A stretch of DNA of 5,883 nucleotides. Source: Acidimicrobiia bacterium (GTDB taxonomy: Bacteria > Actinomycetota > Acidimicrobiia > Acidimicrobiales > Bin134). Where the stretch lies: the NCBI GenBank assembly GCA_009843565.1, contig VYDF01000038.1, positions 1-5,883 of the forward strand. The letters are read 5' to 3'. The position numbers and the translations under genes are program-made. Positions 1-5,883 of the stretch are shown in pieces (the stretch's first letter is position 1; each line of letters begins with the position of its first letter). The notes under the pieces were generated by a model, which did not search any database, was not told the origin of the DNA, and was given only the letters and a program-made list of their open reading frames with translations.

Positions 1-1
1 G

Positions 2-655
2 ATCGTGGGCATCGTCGGGGTGTCGGGCAATGGCCAGAAGGAGCTGGCCGAGGTCATCACCGGATTGCGTCGACCCACTCAGGGCCGGGTCGTGGTCAAG
101 GAGCAAGACGTCACCGGGGCGTCGCCCGGAGACCGCTATCGCTTGGGGCTGGCCTATGTGCCCGAAGACCGCCTCGGGGTGGGTTTGGCGCCCAAGATGT
201 CGGTGGTGGACAACGCGGTGGTTCGATCGTACAAATCCCAGCGTCGGGGCCTCATGCTGGTGATGGACAAGTGCGTCAAGTTCTGCCAGAACCTGGTGGA
301 GCGATTCGGAGTGCGGGTGGGCCGGCTGAATGATCCAATAGCGGGACTGTCAGGCGGGAATCTCCAGCGGCTGCTGCTGGGACGGGAGTTGGCCGAGCAG
401 CCCGCGGTGCTGGTGGCCGCCCAACCCACTCGGGGCTTGGACGTTCAAGGAGTGGCTGCCATCCAAAGCCATTTGGTGGAGCAGCGGTCCAACGGGGTGG
501 GGGTGTTGTTGATCTCCGAGGACCTCGACGAGTTGCAGGCTCTTTCCGACGTATTGATGGTGATGTACGAAGGCCGAGTGGTGGGCGAATACCCACCCGA
601 CGTCACCCCGCGATCGATCTTGGGTTCGGCCATGGCTGGGAATCCGCCCTCATGA
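2..655 (+). CDS. ABC transporter ATP-binding protein, BmpA/nucleoside-importer type (C-terminal domain, 5' partial)
   Basis: This is the C-terminal 217 residues of a tandem-domain ABC ATPase like NupO/YufO, which powers uptake through the two permeases encoded next. The reading frame runs off the left edge, and full-length relatives have about 500 residues, so the first nucleotide-binding domain lies outside the window. Visible motifs, counted from the first codon, are a Walker A-like GVSGNGQK (6-13) without the usual GKS/T, a signature LSGGNLQR (116-123), a Walker B region with AAQPTRGLD (139-147) in place of Asp-Glu, and SEDLDE (172-177) where the switch histidine would be. The AAQPTRGLD and SEDLDE forms are typical of domain II in the BMP-family importers, so this degenerate site is a family trait and supports the assignment. 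The gene ends in TGA overlapping the next ATG. The importer class is well supported; the exact substrate (purine or other nucleosides) is inferred from the family. Confidence 0.93.
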   Translation: MVGIVGVSGNGQKELAEVITGLRRPTQGRVVVKEQDVTGASPGDRYRLGLAYVPEDRLGVGLAPKMSVVDNAVVRSYKSQRRGLMLVMDKCVKFCQNLVERFGVRVGRLNDPIAGLSGGNLQRLLLGRELAEQPAVLVAAQPTRGLDVQGVAAIQSHLVEQRSNGVGVLLISEDLDELQALSDVLMVMYEGRVVGEYPPDVTPRSILGSAMAGNPPS

Positions 656-1776
656 TGCGACCTGTTTTGGTTCGGCGCGACCGGGTGGTGCCCGCAACCC
701 AGGCAGTGGCCTTTGTTGTCGGAATTGCCGCGGCGCTGGCGCTCGGACTGGTCCTGCTCTGGACATCAGGTCACAACCCGGCCGAGGTGTACGAGCGAAT
801 GTTCGACTCCGCGTTCGTGGGCACTGATTCGCTGTCGCGCACGTTGGAACGGGCCACACCATTGGCCCTGACTGGCTTATCGGTGGCGGTGGCCGGGTCG
901 ATGGGGTTGTGGAATATCGGGGCCGAGGGCCAGATGATGGCCGGTGCCATCGTCGCCACCGGCGTGGCCATGATGGCCGACGATCTCTCCGGCCCGCTGC
1001 TGATCGCCCTCATGATGGTGTCGGGCATCGCCGGCGGCATGGTGCTGATGCTCGGCCCGGCGCTGGCTCGATCTCATCTGAGGGTGAGCGAGATCATCAC
1101 CACCCTCATGCTGGTTTACGTGGCCATCCGGGTGGTGGAGTGGCTGGAAACCGGCCCGTGGAAGGATCCCGAGTCCTTCGGCTTTGCGGTAATCGAGCCG
1201 GTACCCGAGCAGGCCGCGCTGCCGGGGCTCTTCGGCCGGGCCAACATCGGGATGCTGATCGCTCTGGGGCTGCTCCTCGTGTTCTGGCTGGCGGTGTCCC
1301 GCACCGCATGGGGCTATGAGCTGCGCCTGGCCGGTTCATCGCCCGACACGGCTCGCTATGCCGGCGTCTCGTTGCGCCGAAAGGTGCTGACCGCGCTGCT
1401 TCTCTCGGGCGGCATCGCCGGTTTGGCTGGTGCGGTGCAGCTCACCGGATCGGCCACTCGGCTGGAATCAGGGTTGTCCAATGGTTACGGCTTTGCTGGA
1501 ATCATCGTGGCCGCACTGGCCCTCATGCGTCCCTCGGGGGTGGCGGTGGCAGCCGTTGTTTTCGGCGCGGTCCAGGTGGGCGGTCAGAGCATCCAGACCC
1601 TGGGGGTGAGCTCGGCCATCTCCGACATCTTGCAGGCCATGATCCTGTTCGGGGCCCTGGTGGCCGCGGTCTTCTTCAATTACCGGGTTCGTTGGACCGG
1701 GCCAAAGGGACAGGCATCGTCAGACGATGACCAGGCCGAAGCAGGCGACGAGACAATGGCTATGGAAGGCGCCTGA
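652..1776 (+). CDS. ABC transporter permease 1 of BmpA/nucleoside-type importer (BPD_transp_2 family, NupP/YufP-like)
   Basis: A 374-residue integral membrane subunit that forms half of the import channel. A basic N-terminus (RRDR) precedes the first membrane segment at about residues 12-38, and several further hydrophobic segments follow. Family motifs are GLWNIGAEGQ (85-94), SEIITTLML (146-154, the cytoplasmic coupling region, where relatives usually have NEVI.TLML.NY), a GYELRLAGSSPDTARYAGV-type loop, and NGYGFAGII (277-285). The protein ends in a hydrophilic, acidic tail (about residues 355-374, several Asp/Glu) with no obvious family counterpart. The start is ATG at 652, overlapping the ATPase stop as ATGA. 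A second in-frame ATG directly follows at 655, and either could be used. Translation is probably coupled to the upstream gene. The pairing of a longer and a shorter permease is the usual layout of NupNOPQ-like systems. Nucleoside specificity is inferred. Confidence 0.93.
   Translation: MMRPVLVRRDRVVPATQAVAFVVGIAAALALGLVLLWTSGHNPAEVYERMFDSAFVGTDSLSRTLERATPLALTGLSVAVAGSMGLWNIGAEGQMMAGAIVATGVAMMADDLSGPLLIALMMVSGIAGGMVLMLGPALARSHLRVSEIITTLMLVYVAIRVVEWLETGPWKDPESFGFAVIEPVPEQAALPGLFGRANIGMLIALGLLLVFWLAVSRTAWGYELRLAGSSPDTARYAGVSLRRKVLTALLLSGGIAGLAGAVQLTGSATRLESGLSNGYGFAGIIVAALALMRPSGVAVAAVVFGAVQVGGQSIQTLGVSSAISDILQAMILFGALVAAVFFNYRVRWTGPKGQASSDDDQAEAGDETMAMEGA
1764..1769 (+). promoter_or_regulatory. 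Ribosome binding site for permease 2
   Basis: GGAAGG lies 6 bases before the ATG at 1776, inside the last codons of permease 1. It supports the 1776 start, which shares one base with the TGA of the upstream gene (TGATG). Together these point to translational coupling or reinitiation between the two permeases. Confidence 0.7.
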
Positions 1777-2732
1777 TGTCTGAGGCGGCCCTGGTCGGAT
1801 TGTTTGTGGCCACGGTGCAGTTCGGCACGCTGGTGTTCTTGGCCGCGCTGGGCGAGCTCTTCGCCGAGCGGGCCGGTGTGCTGAACCTCGGGGTCGAGGG
1901 GATGATGGCCATGGGCGCGGTGAGCGGGTTCATGGTCGGTCTGGAAACTGGCAGCCCGTGGGCCGCGTTCTTTGCCGCGGCGGCGGTGGGGGCCTTGGTA
2001 GGAGGACTTCACGCATTGGTGAGCGTGGTGCTGGGCGCCGACCAGGTGGTGTCGGGCTTGGCCTTGACCATCGGCGGTTTGGGATTGGCCGCCTACGTGG
2101 GCCGAAACGTGGTGGGGGAGCGGCCCGAGACCCTGTTCACCGATATGGGAATCACCGGATTGGCCCACATCCCCTGGTTCGGCGAGATCTTTTTCGATCA
2201 GCCGCCGGTGGTGTACCTGACTGTCCTGCTCGGTGTTGCGGGATGGTTCGTGCTGACCCGTACCCGACTGGGGCTTGCCCTGCGGGCGGCGGGAGAGTCG
2301 GCACCCACCACCGATGCGGTGGGTCACTCGGTGATGGCGCTGCGGTCGGGTGCGGTCATGGTCGGCGGCGCATTCGCCGGGGCGGCCGGATCGTTCTTGT
2401 CGCTGTATATGGCCCCGGGATGGGTCGAGGGCATGGTGGCGGGTCGGGGCTGGATTGCGGTGGCCCTGGTGATCTTCGGGGCGTGGCGGCCAGGGCGTCT
2501 GGCCTTGGGCGCGCTGCTGTTTGGCTTCACGCTTGCCTTGCAACCCCGGTTGCAGTCCTTCGACATCGAGATCTTGGGGGTGGAGGTCAACAGTATTTCC
2601 CCCGCGTTGCTGGGCATTCTTCCTTTCGTGCTGACCGTGGTGGTGCTGGTGATCATCAGCTGGCGCTACCGCCACCGTCCTTCTCCAGCACCGGCTGCTC
2701 TCGGATTGCCGTACCGCCGAGAAGAACGCTGA
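1776..2732 (+). CDS. ABC transporter permease 2 of BmpA/nucleoside-type importer (BPD_transp_2 family, NupQ/YufQ-like)
   Basis: A 318-residue membrane subunit, the second half of the translocation pore. Recognisable family blocks are LAALGELFAERAGVLNLGVEGMM (about 22-44; nearly every BmpA-type second permease carries this ELF.ER.GVLN.G.EGMM block), ADQVVSGLAL (from 88), GLALRAAGES (166-175), followed by a DAVGHSVMALR loop, and AGRGWIAVALVIFGAWRP (from 222), followed by ALGALLFGF. About eight or more hydrophobic segments cover most of the chain. The C-terminus is a short basic, proline-rich tail (SWRYRHRPSPAP... to YRREER) expected to face the cytoplasm. Length is normal for the family. It follows permease 1 with a one-base overlap and a good ribosome binding site. 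Its stop lies 34 bases before the MFS gene. Family assignment is firm; substrate is inferred. Confidence 0.93.
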   Translation: MSEAALVGLFVATVQFGTLVFLAALGELFAERAGVLNLGVEGMMAMGAVSGFMVGLETGSPWAAFFAAAAVGALVGGLHALVSVVLGADQVVSGLALTIGGLGLAAYVGRNVVGERPETLFTDMGITGLAHIPWFGEIFFDQPPVVYLTVLLGVAGWFVLTRTRLGLALRAAGESAPTTDAVGHSVMALRSGAVMVGGAFAGAAGSFLSLYMAPGWVEGMVAGRGWIAVALVIFGAWRPGRLALGALLFGFTLALQPRLQSFDIEILGVEVNSISPALLGILPFVLTVVVLVIISWRYRHRPSPAPAALGLPYRREER

Positions 2733-2742
2733 GTCAATTGCC

Positions 2743-2768
2743 ATCGGCGGGGAGTAGGGTTCCCCGAT
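2743..2768 (+). promoter_or_regulatory. Translation initiation region of the MFS gene with a potential hairpin
   Basis: The 34-base gap before the MFS gene contains GGGGAG (2749-2754, 12 bases from ATG) and AGGG (2756-2759, 7 bases from ATG) as candidate ribosome binding sites; the latter has the better spacing. CGGGGA (2748-2753) can pair with TCCCCG (2761-2766), leaving AGGG in a 7-base loop just before the ATG. Alternatively ATCGG (2743-2747) can pair with CCGAT (2764-2768), extended by GGA/TCC with a 3-base bulge, which would enclose the first two bases of the start codon. The pairing is seen in the sequence; any regulatory effect is inference. I see no clear -35/-10 promoter in this gap. 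Confidence 0.35.
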
Positions 2769-3966
2769 GGCTGTGAGCACCTCGTCGAGCACGGCGCGCC
2801 AGTTCATACCCTATTTCGTGGTCACCGGCGCTCTGTCTCTGGGGTATGGCTCGGTGTTCACCCTGTTGGCCGAGATCGAAGACGAATACGGGGTCAGCGG
2901 AGTCGAAATAGGGCTGATCGCGGGTGCAGGCCTCTATGCCGGGGTCATCGCCCAGGTGGGGTTGGCTCGCTTTGCTGACAAGGGCCATATCCGATTGCTG
3001 GTTCATGCGGGGATCATCGTGGCCATGGTCTCCATGTTGGGGATGGCGACGGCCAATAATGCCTGGCAATTCATCGTTGCTCGCTTCTTTCTCGGTGCGG
3101 GCATTGGGATGGTTGCGCCGGCCGTACGTCGCATTCTCATTACCCGTGATCCTTCCAACATGGGCAAGAACTTGGGCGCGATGAGCGCATTCGACATCAG
3201 CGGTTTCGTGCTCGGGCCGCTCGTGGCCGCGTTATTTGCCCACTTCTTCAACCTGCATGCTCCGTTCTGGTTCCTGGCCGCGCTCTATGCCCTGGTGTAT
3301 GGCTGGGTGCTGAGACTGGACATGTCGGCTGGTGCCACATCTCACACCAAGGTTCCCGTATTCCGACTGTTGGGAATCAGACCGATGTTGGCCGGAATTC
3401 TGGCTGGCATCGCCTTCTTCACCACCATCGGCGTGTTCGAGGCCTCATGGGCGTTGCTGATCGACGACTTGGGCGGCAGCACAATAATCATCGGTCTGTC
3501 AATCAGTCTTTTTGCGGTGCCGATGATTCCCCTGGCGCCGTTTGGGGGCAAATTGGCGCAGCGAGTGGGACCCATGCGGGTGATGCCGTACTCGATCATG
3601 GGGGCGGTGGCCTGCATGTTCGTGTACGGCTACGTGGAGTTCATGTGGGTGCTCATTGCGATTTCAGCATTTCACGCCATGTTCGATGCGTTCACCCTGC
3701 CCGCCGGGCAGTTGGCAGTGGCTATCTCGGCGCCCACCGATCAGGCTGCCGCGGCCCAGGGGCTTTACGGCGCGATGGGTTTGACGGTGGCCGGGAGTGC
3801 CGCATTGGCCACTGGGCCGGTCTATGAGGCCTGGGGTGCCGAAGTTCTTTTCACCGGATCGTCGATCATCATGGTTGTGGCACTGGCCGGGGCCATTGCT
3901 TTAGGGGGCGAGCTCATGGGCCCGGCGAGCCGCCCGGCCAGCGAGCCTGCGCCCGCGAGTTCCTAA
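2767..3966 (+). CDS. Major facilitator superfamily (MFS) transporter, 12 membrane segments, substrate unknown
   Basis: A 399-residue inner-membrane secondary transporter. Twelve hydrophobic segments in two six-helix halves can be traced, with a hydrophilic mid-loop at about residues 183-203. The MFS motif A appears in the loop after helix 2 as GLARFADKG (65-73) and again in the second half as GGKLAQRVG (260-268). Helix 4 carries a motif B-like ARFFLGAGIG (105-114) with the intramembrane Arg at 106. The C-terminus is a short Pro/Ala/Ser-rich tail. The start at 2767 is placed just before the first membrane segment and has AGGG 7 bases upstream. The gene follows the importer genes in the same direction and could be co-transcribed with them. 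It resembles drug or sugar efflux and general solute MFS proteins, but nothing in the sequence fixes substrate or direction. The stop TAA overlaps the stop of the convergent flavoprotein gene. Confidence 0.9.
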   Translation: MAVSTSSSTARQFIPYFVVTGALSLGYGSVFTLLAEIEDEYGVSGVEIGLIAGAGLYAGVIAQVGLARFADKGHIRLLVHAGIIVAMVSMLGMATANNAWQFIVARFFLGAGIGMVAPAVRRILITRDPSNMGKNLGAMSAFDISGFVLGPLVAALFAHFFNLHAPFWFLAALYALVYGWVLRLDMSAGATSHTKVPVFRLLGIRPMLAGILAGIAFFTTIGVFEASWALLIDDLGGSTIIIGLSISLFAVPMIPLAPFGGKLAQRVGPMRVMPYSIMGAVACMFVYGYVEFMWVLIAISAFHAMFDAFTLPAGQLAVAISAPTDQAAAAQGLYGAMGLTVAGSAALATGPVYEAWGAEVLFTGSSIIMVVALAGAIALGGELMGPASRPASEPAPASS

Positions 3967-3978
3967 TCCGGCGCTTTT
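3949..3978 (+). terminator. Weak candidate intrinsic terminator at the end of the MFS gene
   Basis: GCGCC (3949-3953) can pair with GGCGC (3970-3974), directly followed by TTTT (3975-3978). The stem is only 5 bp, the loop is 16 bases, and the hairpin spans the MFS stop codon. GGCGC can also pair with GCGCC at 3991-3995, so it may simply be GC-rich coincidence. It is the only terminator-like structure I can find near the convergent gene ends. Confidence 0.2.
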
Positions 3979-4982
3979 CCGAGCAGGTTGGCGCCCACCA
4001 ACTCGTACATCTCATCGGTCACATGGACGTGTTGAGTAGCGGCGTGGGCGTCTCGGAAGCACTGGTTGAGGGGATGGTCTTGGTAGAGCACCGTCCCGCC
4101 TCCCCGGCGGTAGGCCATTGAAGCCGCTTCGACAGCAGTGTCGGCCGCGTGGGTGGCCGCGGCACGAGCCCGCTGGACCAGTTCGTCCTCCACTGGCTCT
4201 CCTGCGGCTCCCGCTGCCCAGATCTCGTCCAGCACTTCCAGCACCAGCGCTCGGGCCGCTCGCAGCTTGGTGTCGGCTTGGCCGAGGTCGCGCTGGAAAG
4301 CCGGCCGCTCGTCGAGGGGGGCGGCGCTGGTCAGCCGGTTCTTGCCCGCCGCGGCGATTGCGAGCTCATCCAGCGCCCGCCGGGCGATGCCCAGGCTCAC
4401 GCCGCAATGATCGGGGCTGATAAGCGCATACATGGGGAGTCGATGGAGGATGCCGCCTCGAGGCGGTGGCTGGGACAAGTCGAACAGCCGGCTGTGGGGT
4501 ACGAAGACGTTGTCCACGCTGTAGTCGTGGCTCAGGGTCTCTTCCAGGCCACTGACCTGCCAGGTGTCGTGCACGGTCACCTGCTCCACCGGGATAACCG
4601 CCCAACGCGGTCCCAACTCGGAGTTGCAGCCGGCCACCACCCACGCGGCATCGACGATGCCCGAGGCGAATCCCCATCGACCGGTCAACACCACACCATC
4701 AGGGGCAGCAACGGCCCTTCCCGACATGGGAAAGGTGCCGGCAAACGGCGGCCAAGCCGCTCCGCCGGTTGCGCTGGCCGCGACCTCGGCGAAGCCCTCC
4801 TCCGGCAAGCGGGCCGCAGCGATGGCCGCGGAGGTGGTGGTGAAGGTCTCGTTCCAGCCGGCTGATCCGTCCTTCCGGCTCGCCGCCTCGGTAGTCAAAA
4901 ACTGGGTCCGCAGGTCGGCTTCGAGCCCGCCCAGTTCCTTGGGGAGCTTCAGGGTCAGCAGACTCGGGCTGTCGCTGTTCAT
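3963..4982 (-). CDS. Acyl-CoA dehydrogenase-like flavoprotein (type-2 C-terminal domain; HsaA/DszC-like monooxygenase group), N-terminally short
   Basis: A cytosolic flavin enzyme of 339 residues from the chosen ATG. It begins almost directly with LKLPKELGGLEAD (11-23), followed by DGSAGW (38-43), a FAGTF...GRAV segment (80-91), the beta-domain GRWGFASG (101-108), SHDYSVDNVFVP (151-162), and a helical C-terminal domain ending in FRDAHAATQH (309-318). This pattern matches the Acyl-CoA_dh_2 group, whose members include flavin-dependent monooxygenases fed reduced flavin by a partner reductase. Family members are usually about 380-400 residues, with about 40 residues of helix before LP.ELGG, and these are absent. 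The usual G-L-R-G-T-G-S-H-D loop reads GLEETLSHD (145-153). An upstream ATG at 5063 is in frame, but its extra 27 residues (Arg/Cys/Ser-rich) look like a shadow of the neighbouring gene. The 4982 start has only a weak GTGAG at 4993-4989. The gene lies 16 bases behind the molybdopterin gene, likely in one operon. Substrate unknown. Confidence 0.85.
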   Translation of the reverse strand: MNSDSPSLLTLKLPKELGGLEADLRTQFLTTEAASRKDGSAGWNETFTTTSAAIAAARLPEEGFAEVAASATGGAAWPPFAGTFPMSGRAVAAPDGVVLTGRWGFASGIVDAAWVVAGCNSELGPRWAVIPVEQVTVHDTWQVSGLEETLSHDYSVDNVFVPHSRLFDLSQPPPRGGILHRLPMYALISPDHCGVSLGIARRALDELAIAAAGKNRLTSAAPLDERPAFQRDLGQADTKLRAARALVLEVLDEIWAAGAAGEPVEDELVQRARAAATHAADTAVEAASMAYRRGGGTVLYQDHPLNQCFRDAHAATQHVHVTDEMYELVGANLLGKAPD

Positions 4983-4998
4983 GCTGCACTCACACCGA

Positions 4999-5883
4999 TC
5001 ACGCCGGGCTGAGCTGCACCGGCAAGCCCGACTGCCAGACCATCCCGGTGAGCGGATCGACATCTTCTTCGGCGGTGGTGAGGGTGCAGACGTTGGGATC
5101 GGCCCAACCGTGGGGGATGGACACTGCCCCGGGGGCGATCTCGTCGCTGGTGCGGGCGGTGCCCACCAACTCGCCGTGGGCGCTTTGGACCTTTACCGGC
5201 TGGCCGTCGGCGATGCCGTGGTCAGGATGGATCAATACTTCGGGACCCACGTCGCCCAGGTCGCGAAGCTGCCCGTTCATGGTCCGCATCTGGCGGCGGG
5301 GCAGCAGCACCACCGGTGCCGGTTCGTCGAGGTCGGCCAATTGCTCCACCAGCGGCTCAGGGGCCAATCGCCAGCGGCCTTCTGGCAGCACCCGGTCAAG
5401 CACCCAGCCGTGAACCGGCTTCGCTTCGCCGACCAAGCCCCGCCGGGCGGCCAACACCGTGTCGATGTCACTGCGGCCCCTCTCGGCAATCAGGGCCAGC
5501 AGATCCTCGTCGGTGGCGGATTCGGAATCGATCCCCCGGGGCAGCACTCCCACTCCCAGACGCTGGCCCAGATCGGCAAAGACCTGCCACATGAGCCGGC
5601 GGTCGGCGCCGGGCGGCACCACCGCCGGGGTGTAGTGGGTGGCGATGGCGGGCTGATAGGCATCCAGCATCCACGGCAGGTCGGCCCGCTCCAGCTGGCC
5701 GGCCACGGGCAGCAGGTGGGTGGCCAGCGCGGTGGTGTCGGTTTCCACCACATCGGCCACCGCTAAGACCTCTAGGGATTCGAATGCCTCCCGGGTCCGG
5801 TCTCGGTCGGGAAAGGCGATCAGCGGGTTGCCCCCCACCACCACCAGCGCCCGCACGTTGCCGGCCTCAATCTCGTCTACCAG
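4999..5883 (-). CDS. Molybdopterin-dependent oxidoreductase (BisC/formate dehydrogenase-like), C-terminal part, 5' partial
   Basis: The C-terminal 294 residues of a large molybdopterin enzyme of the DMSO-reductase superfamily. The frame is open to the right edge (first codons read LVDEIEAGNVRALVVVGGNP), so the N-terminus, including any iron-sulfur motif and the Mo ligand, is not visible. Residues 1 to about 130 are the end of the molybdopterin domain: VVVGGNPL (14-21), a DTTALATHLLPVAGQLERAD segment (about 49-68, the usual D.T.TA..A...LP....LE block), and YQP...THYTPAVVPP with a following MWQVF.DLGQRLG. Residues about 191-294 form the molybdopterin dinucleotide-binding domain, with RRQMRTMNGQL near its start, then a GQPVKVQSAHGE strand pair, PGAVSIPHGW, and the typical ending EDVDPLTGM...GLPVQL. 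The C-terminus looks complete and normal. It probably heads an operon with the flavoprotein gene 16 bases downstream. Family is firm; substrate (formate or another compound) cannot be told from this part. Confidence 0.92.
   Translation of the reverse strand: MVDEIEAGNVRALVVVGGNPLIAFPDRDRTREAFESLEVLAVADVVETDTTALATHLLPVAGQLERADLPWMLDAYQPAIATHYTPAVVPPGADRRLMWQVFADLGQRLGVGVLPRGIDSESATDEDLLALIAERGRSDIDTVLAARRGLVGEAKPVHGWVLDRVLPEGRWRLAPEPLVEQLADLDEPAPVVLLPRRQMRTMNGQLRDLGDVGPEVLIHPDHGIADGQPVKVQSAHGELVGTARTSDEIAPGAVSIPHGWADPNVCTLTTAEEDVDPLTGMVWQSGLPVQLSPA

Noticed and set aside
1958..2776. A 272-codon + strand frame inside permease 2
   Set aside because: Gly/Arg-rich out-of-frame translation of the permease gene with no hydrophobic segments or motifs.
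1680..2807. A 375-codon open frame on the - strand antisense to permease 2
   Set aside because: Composition is low-complexity His/Gln/Arg/Pro-like with no recognisable family, and the + strand carries a clear permease over the same bases.
3970..3995. Hairpin GGCGC/GCGCC as a terminator for the - strand flavoprotein gene
   Set aside because: On the - strand no T-run follows the stem, and the stem lies within the coding region before the stop.
4983..5063. Upstream in-frame start for the flavoprotein at 5063
   Set aside because: It would overlap the molybdopterin gene by about 65 bases, and the added 27 residues (Arg/Cys/Ser-rich) do not resemble the missing N-terminal helices of the family.
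4564..5766. A 400-codon open frame on the + strand antisense to the flavoprotein and molybdopterin genes
   Set aside because: Its translation is rich in His, Gly, Arg and Gln with no domain pattern, and it crosses two well-recognised genes on the other strand. Long antisense open frames are expected in GC-rich coding DNA.
1..5883. Search for CRISPR arrays, insertion sequences, tRNA genes, attachment sites or phage genes
   Set aside because: I saw no spaced direct repeats, terminal inverted repeats, transposase or integrase motifs, or tRNA-like folds. The window is almost entirely filled by six recognisable genes.

Overview
The window is a compact, clearly GC-rich stretch of bacterial chromosome. 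Protein style, frequent GTG/TTG codons and gene families suggest a high-GC actinobacterium, possibly of the Acidimicrobiia type. That placement is inference from composition and gene style only; there is no rRNA or other marker here. Six protein-coding genes fill almost every base, and the two at the edges are cut by the window. I see no tRNA, rRNA, CRISPR array, insertion sequence, integrase or large repeat, and no gene-free stretch longer than 34 bases.

Left part (2-2732, + strand): the last three genes of a BmpA/NupNOPQ-type (nucleoside-family) ABC importer. They are the C-terminal ATP-binding domain of a tandem-domain ATPase (partial), then permease 1 and permease 2. The junctions are an ATGA overlap at 652-655 and a TGATG overlap at 1776, so the three are almost certainly translated as one coupled operon. 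The substrate-binding lipoprotein expected for such a system is not in the window and may lie to the left.

Middle (2767-3966, + strand): a 12-helix major facilitator superfamily (MFS) transporter, 34 bases behind permease 2 and possibly on the same transcript. A small hairpin can form directly over its translation start region.

Right part (5883-3963, - strand): a second operon read toward the first. It holds the C-terminal half of a molybdopterin-dependent oxidoreductase (partial), then, 16 bases later, a short member of the acyl-CoA dehydrogenase-like flavoprotein family (type-2 C-terminal domain, as in HsaA/DszC-like monooxygenases). That protein lacks the usual N-terminal helices.

The two units collide tail to tail: the stop codons of the MFS gene and the flavoprotein gene overlap at 3963-3966. 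The left unit imports small molecules (probably nucleosides or related compounds) and the MFS protein moves an unknown solute. The right unit looks like redox catabolism of an unidentified substrate. Nothing ties the two units functionally beyond adjacency. I do not see a clearly new biological system. The most unusual points are the shortened, motif-divergent flavoprotein, the terminator-poor convergent junction and the hairpin at the MFS start.
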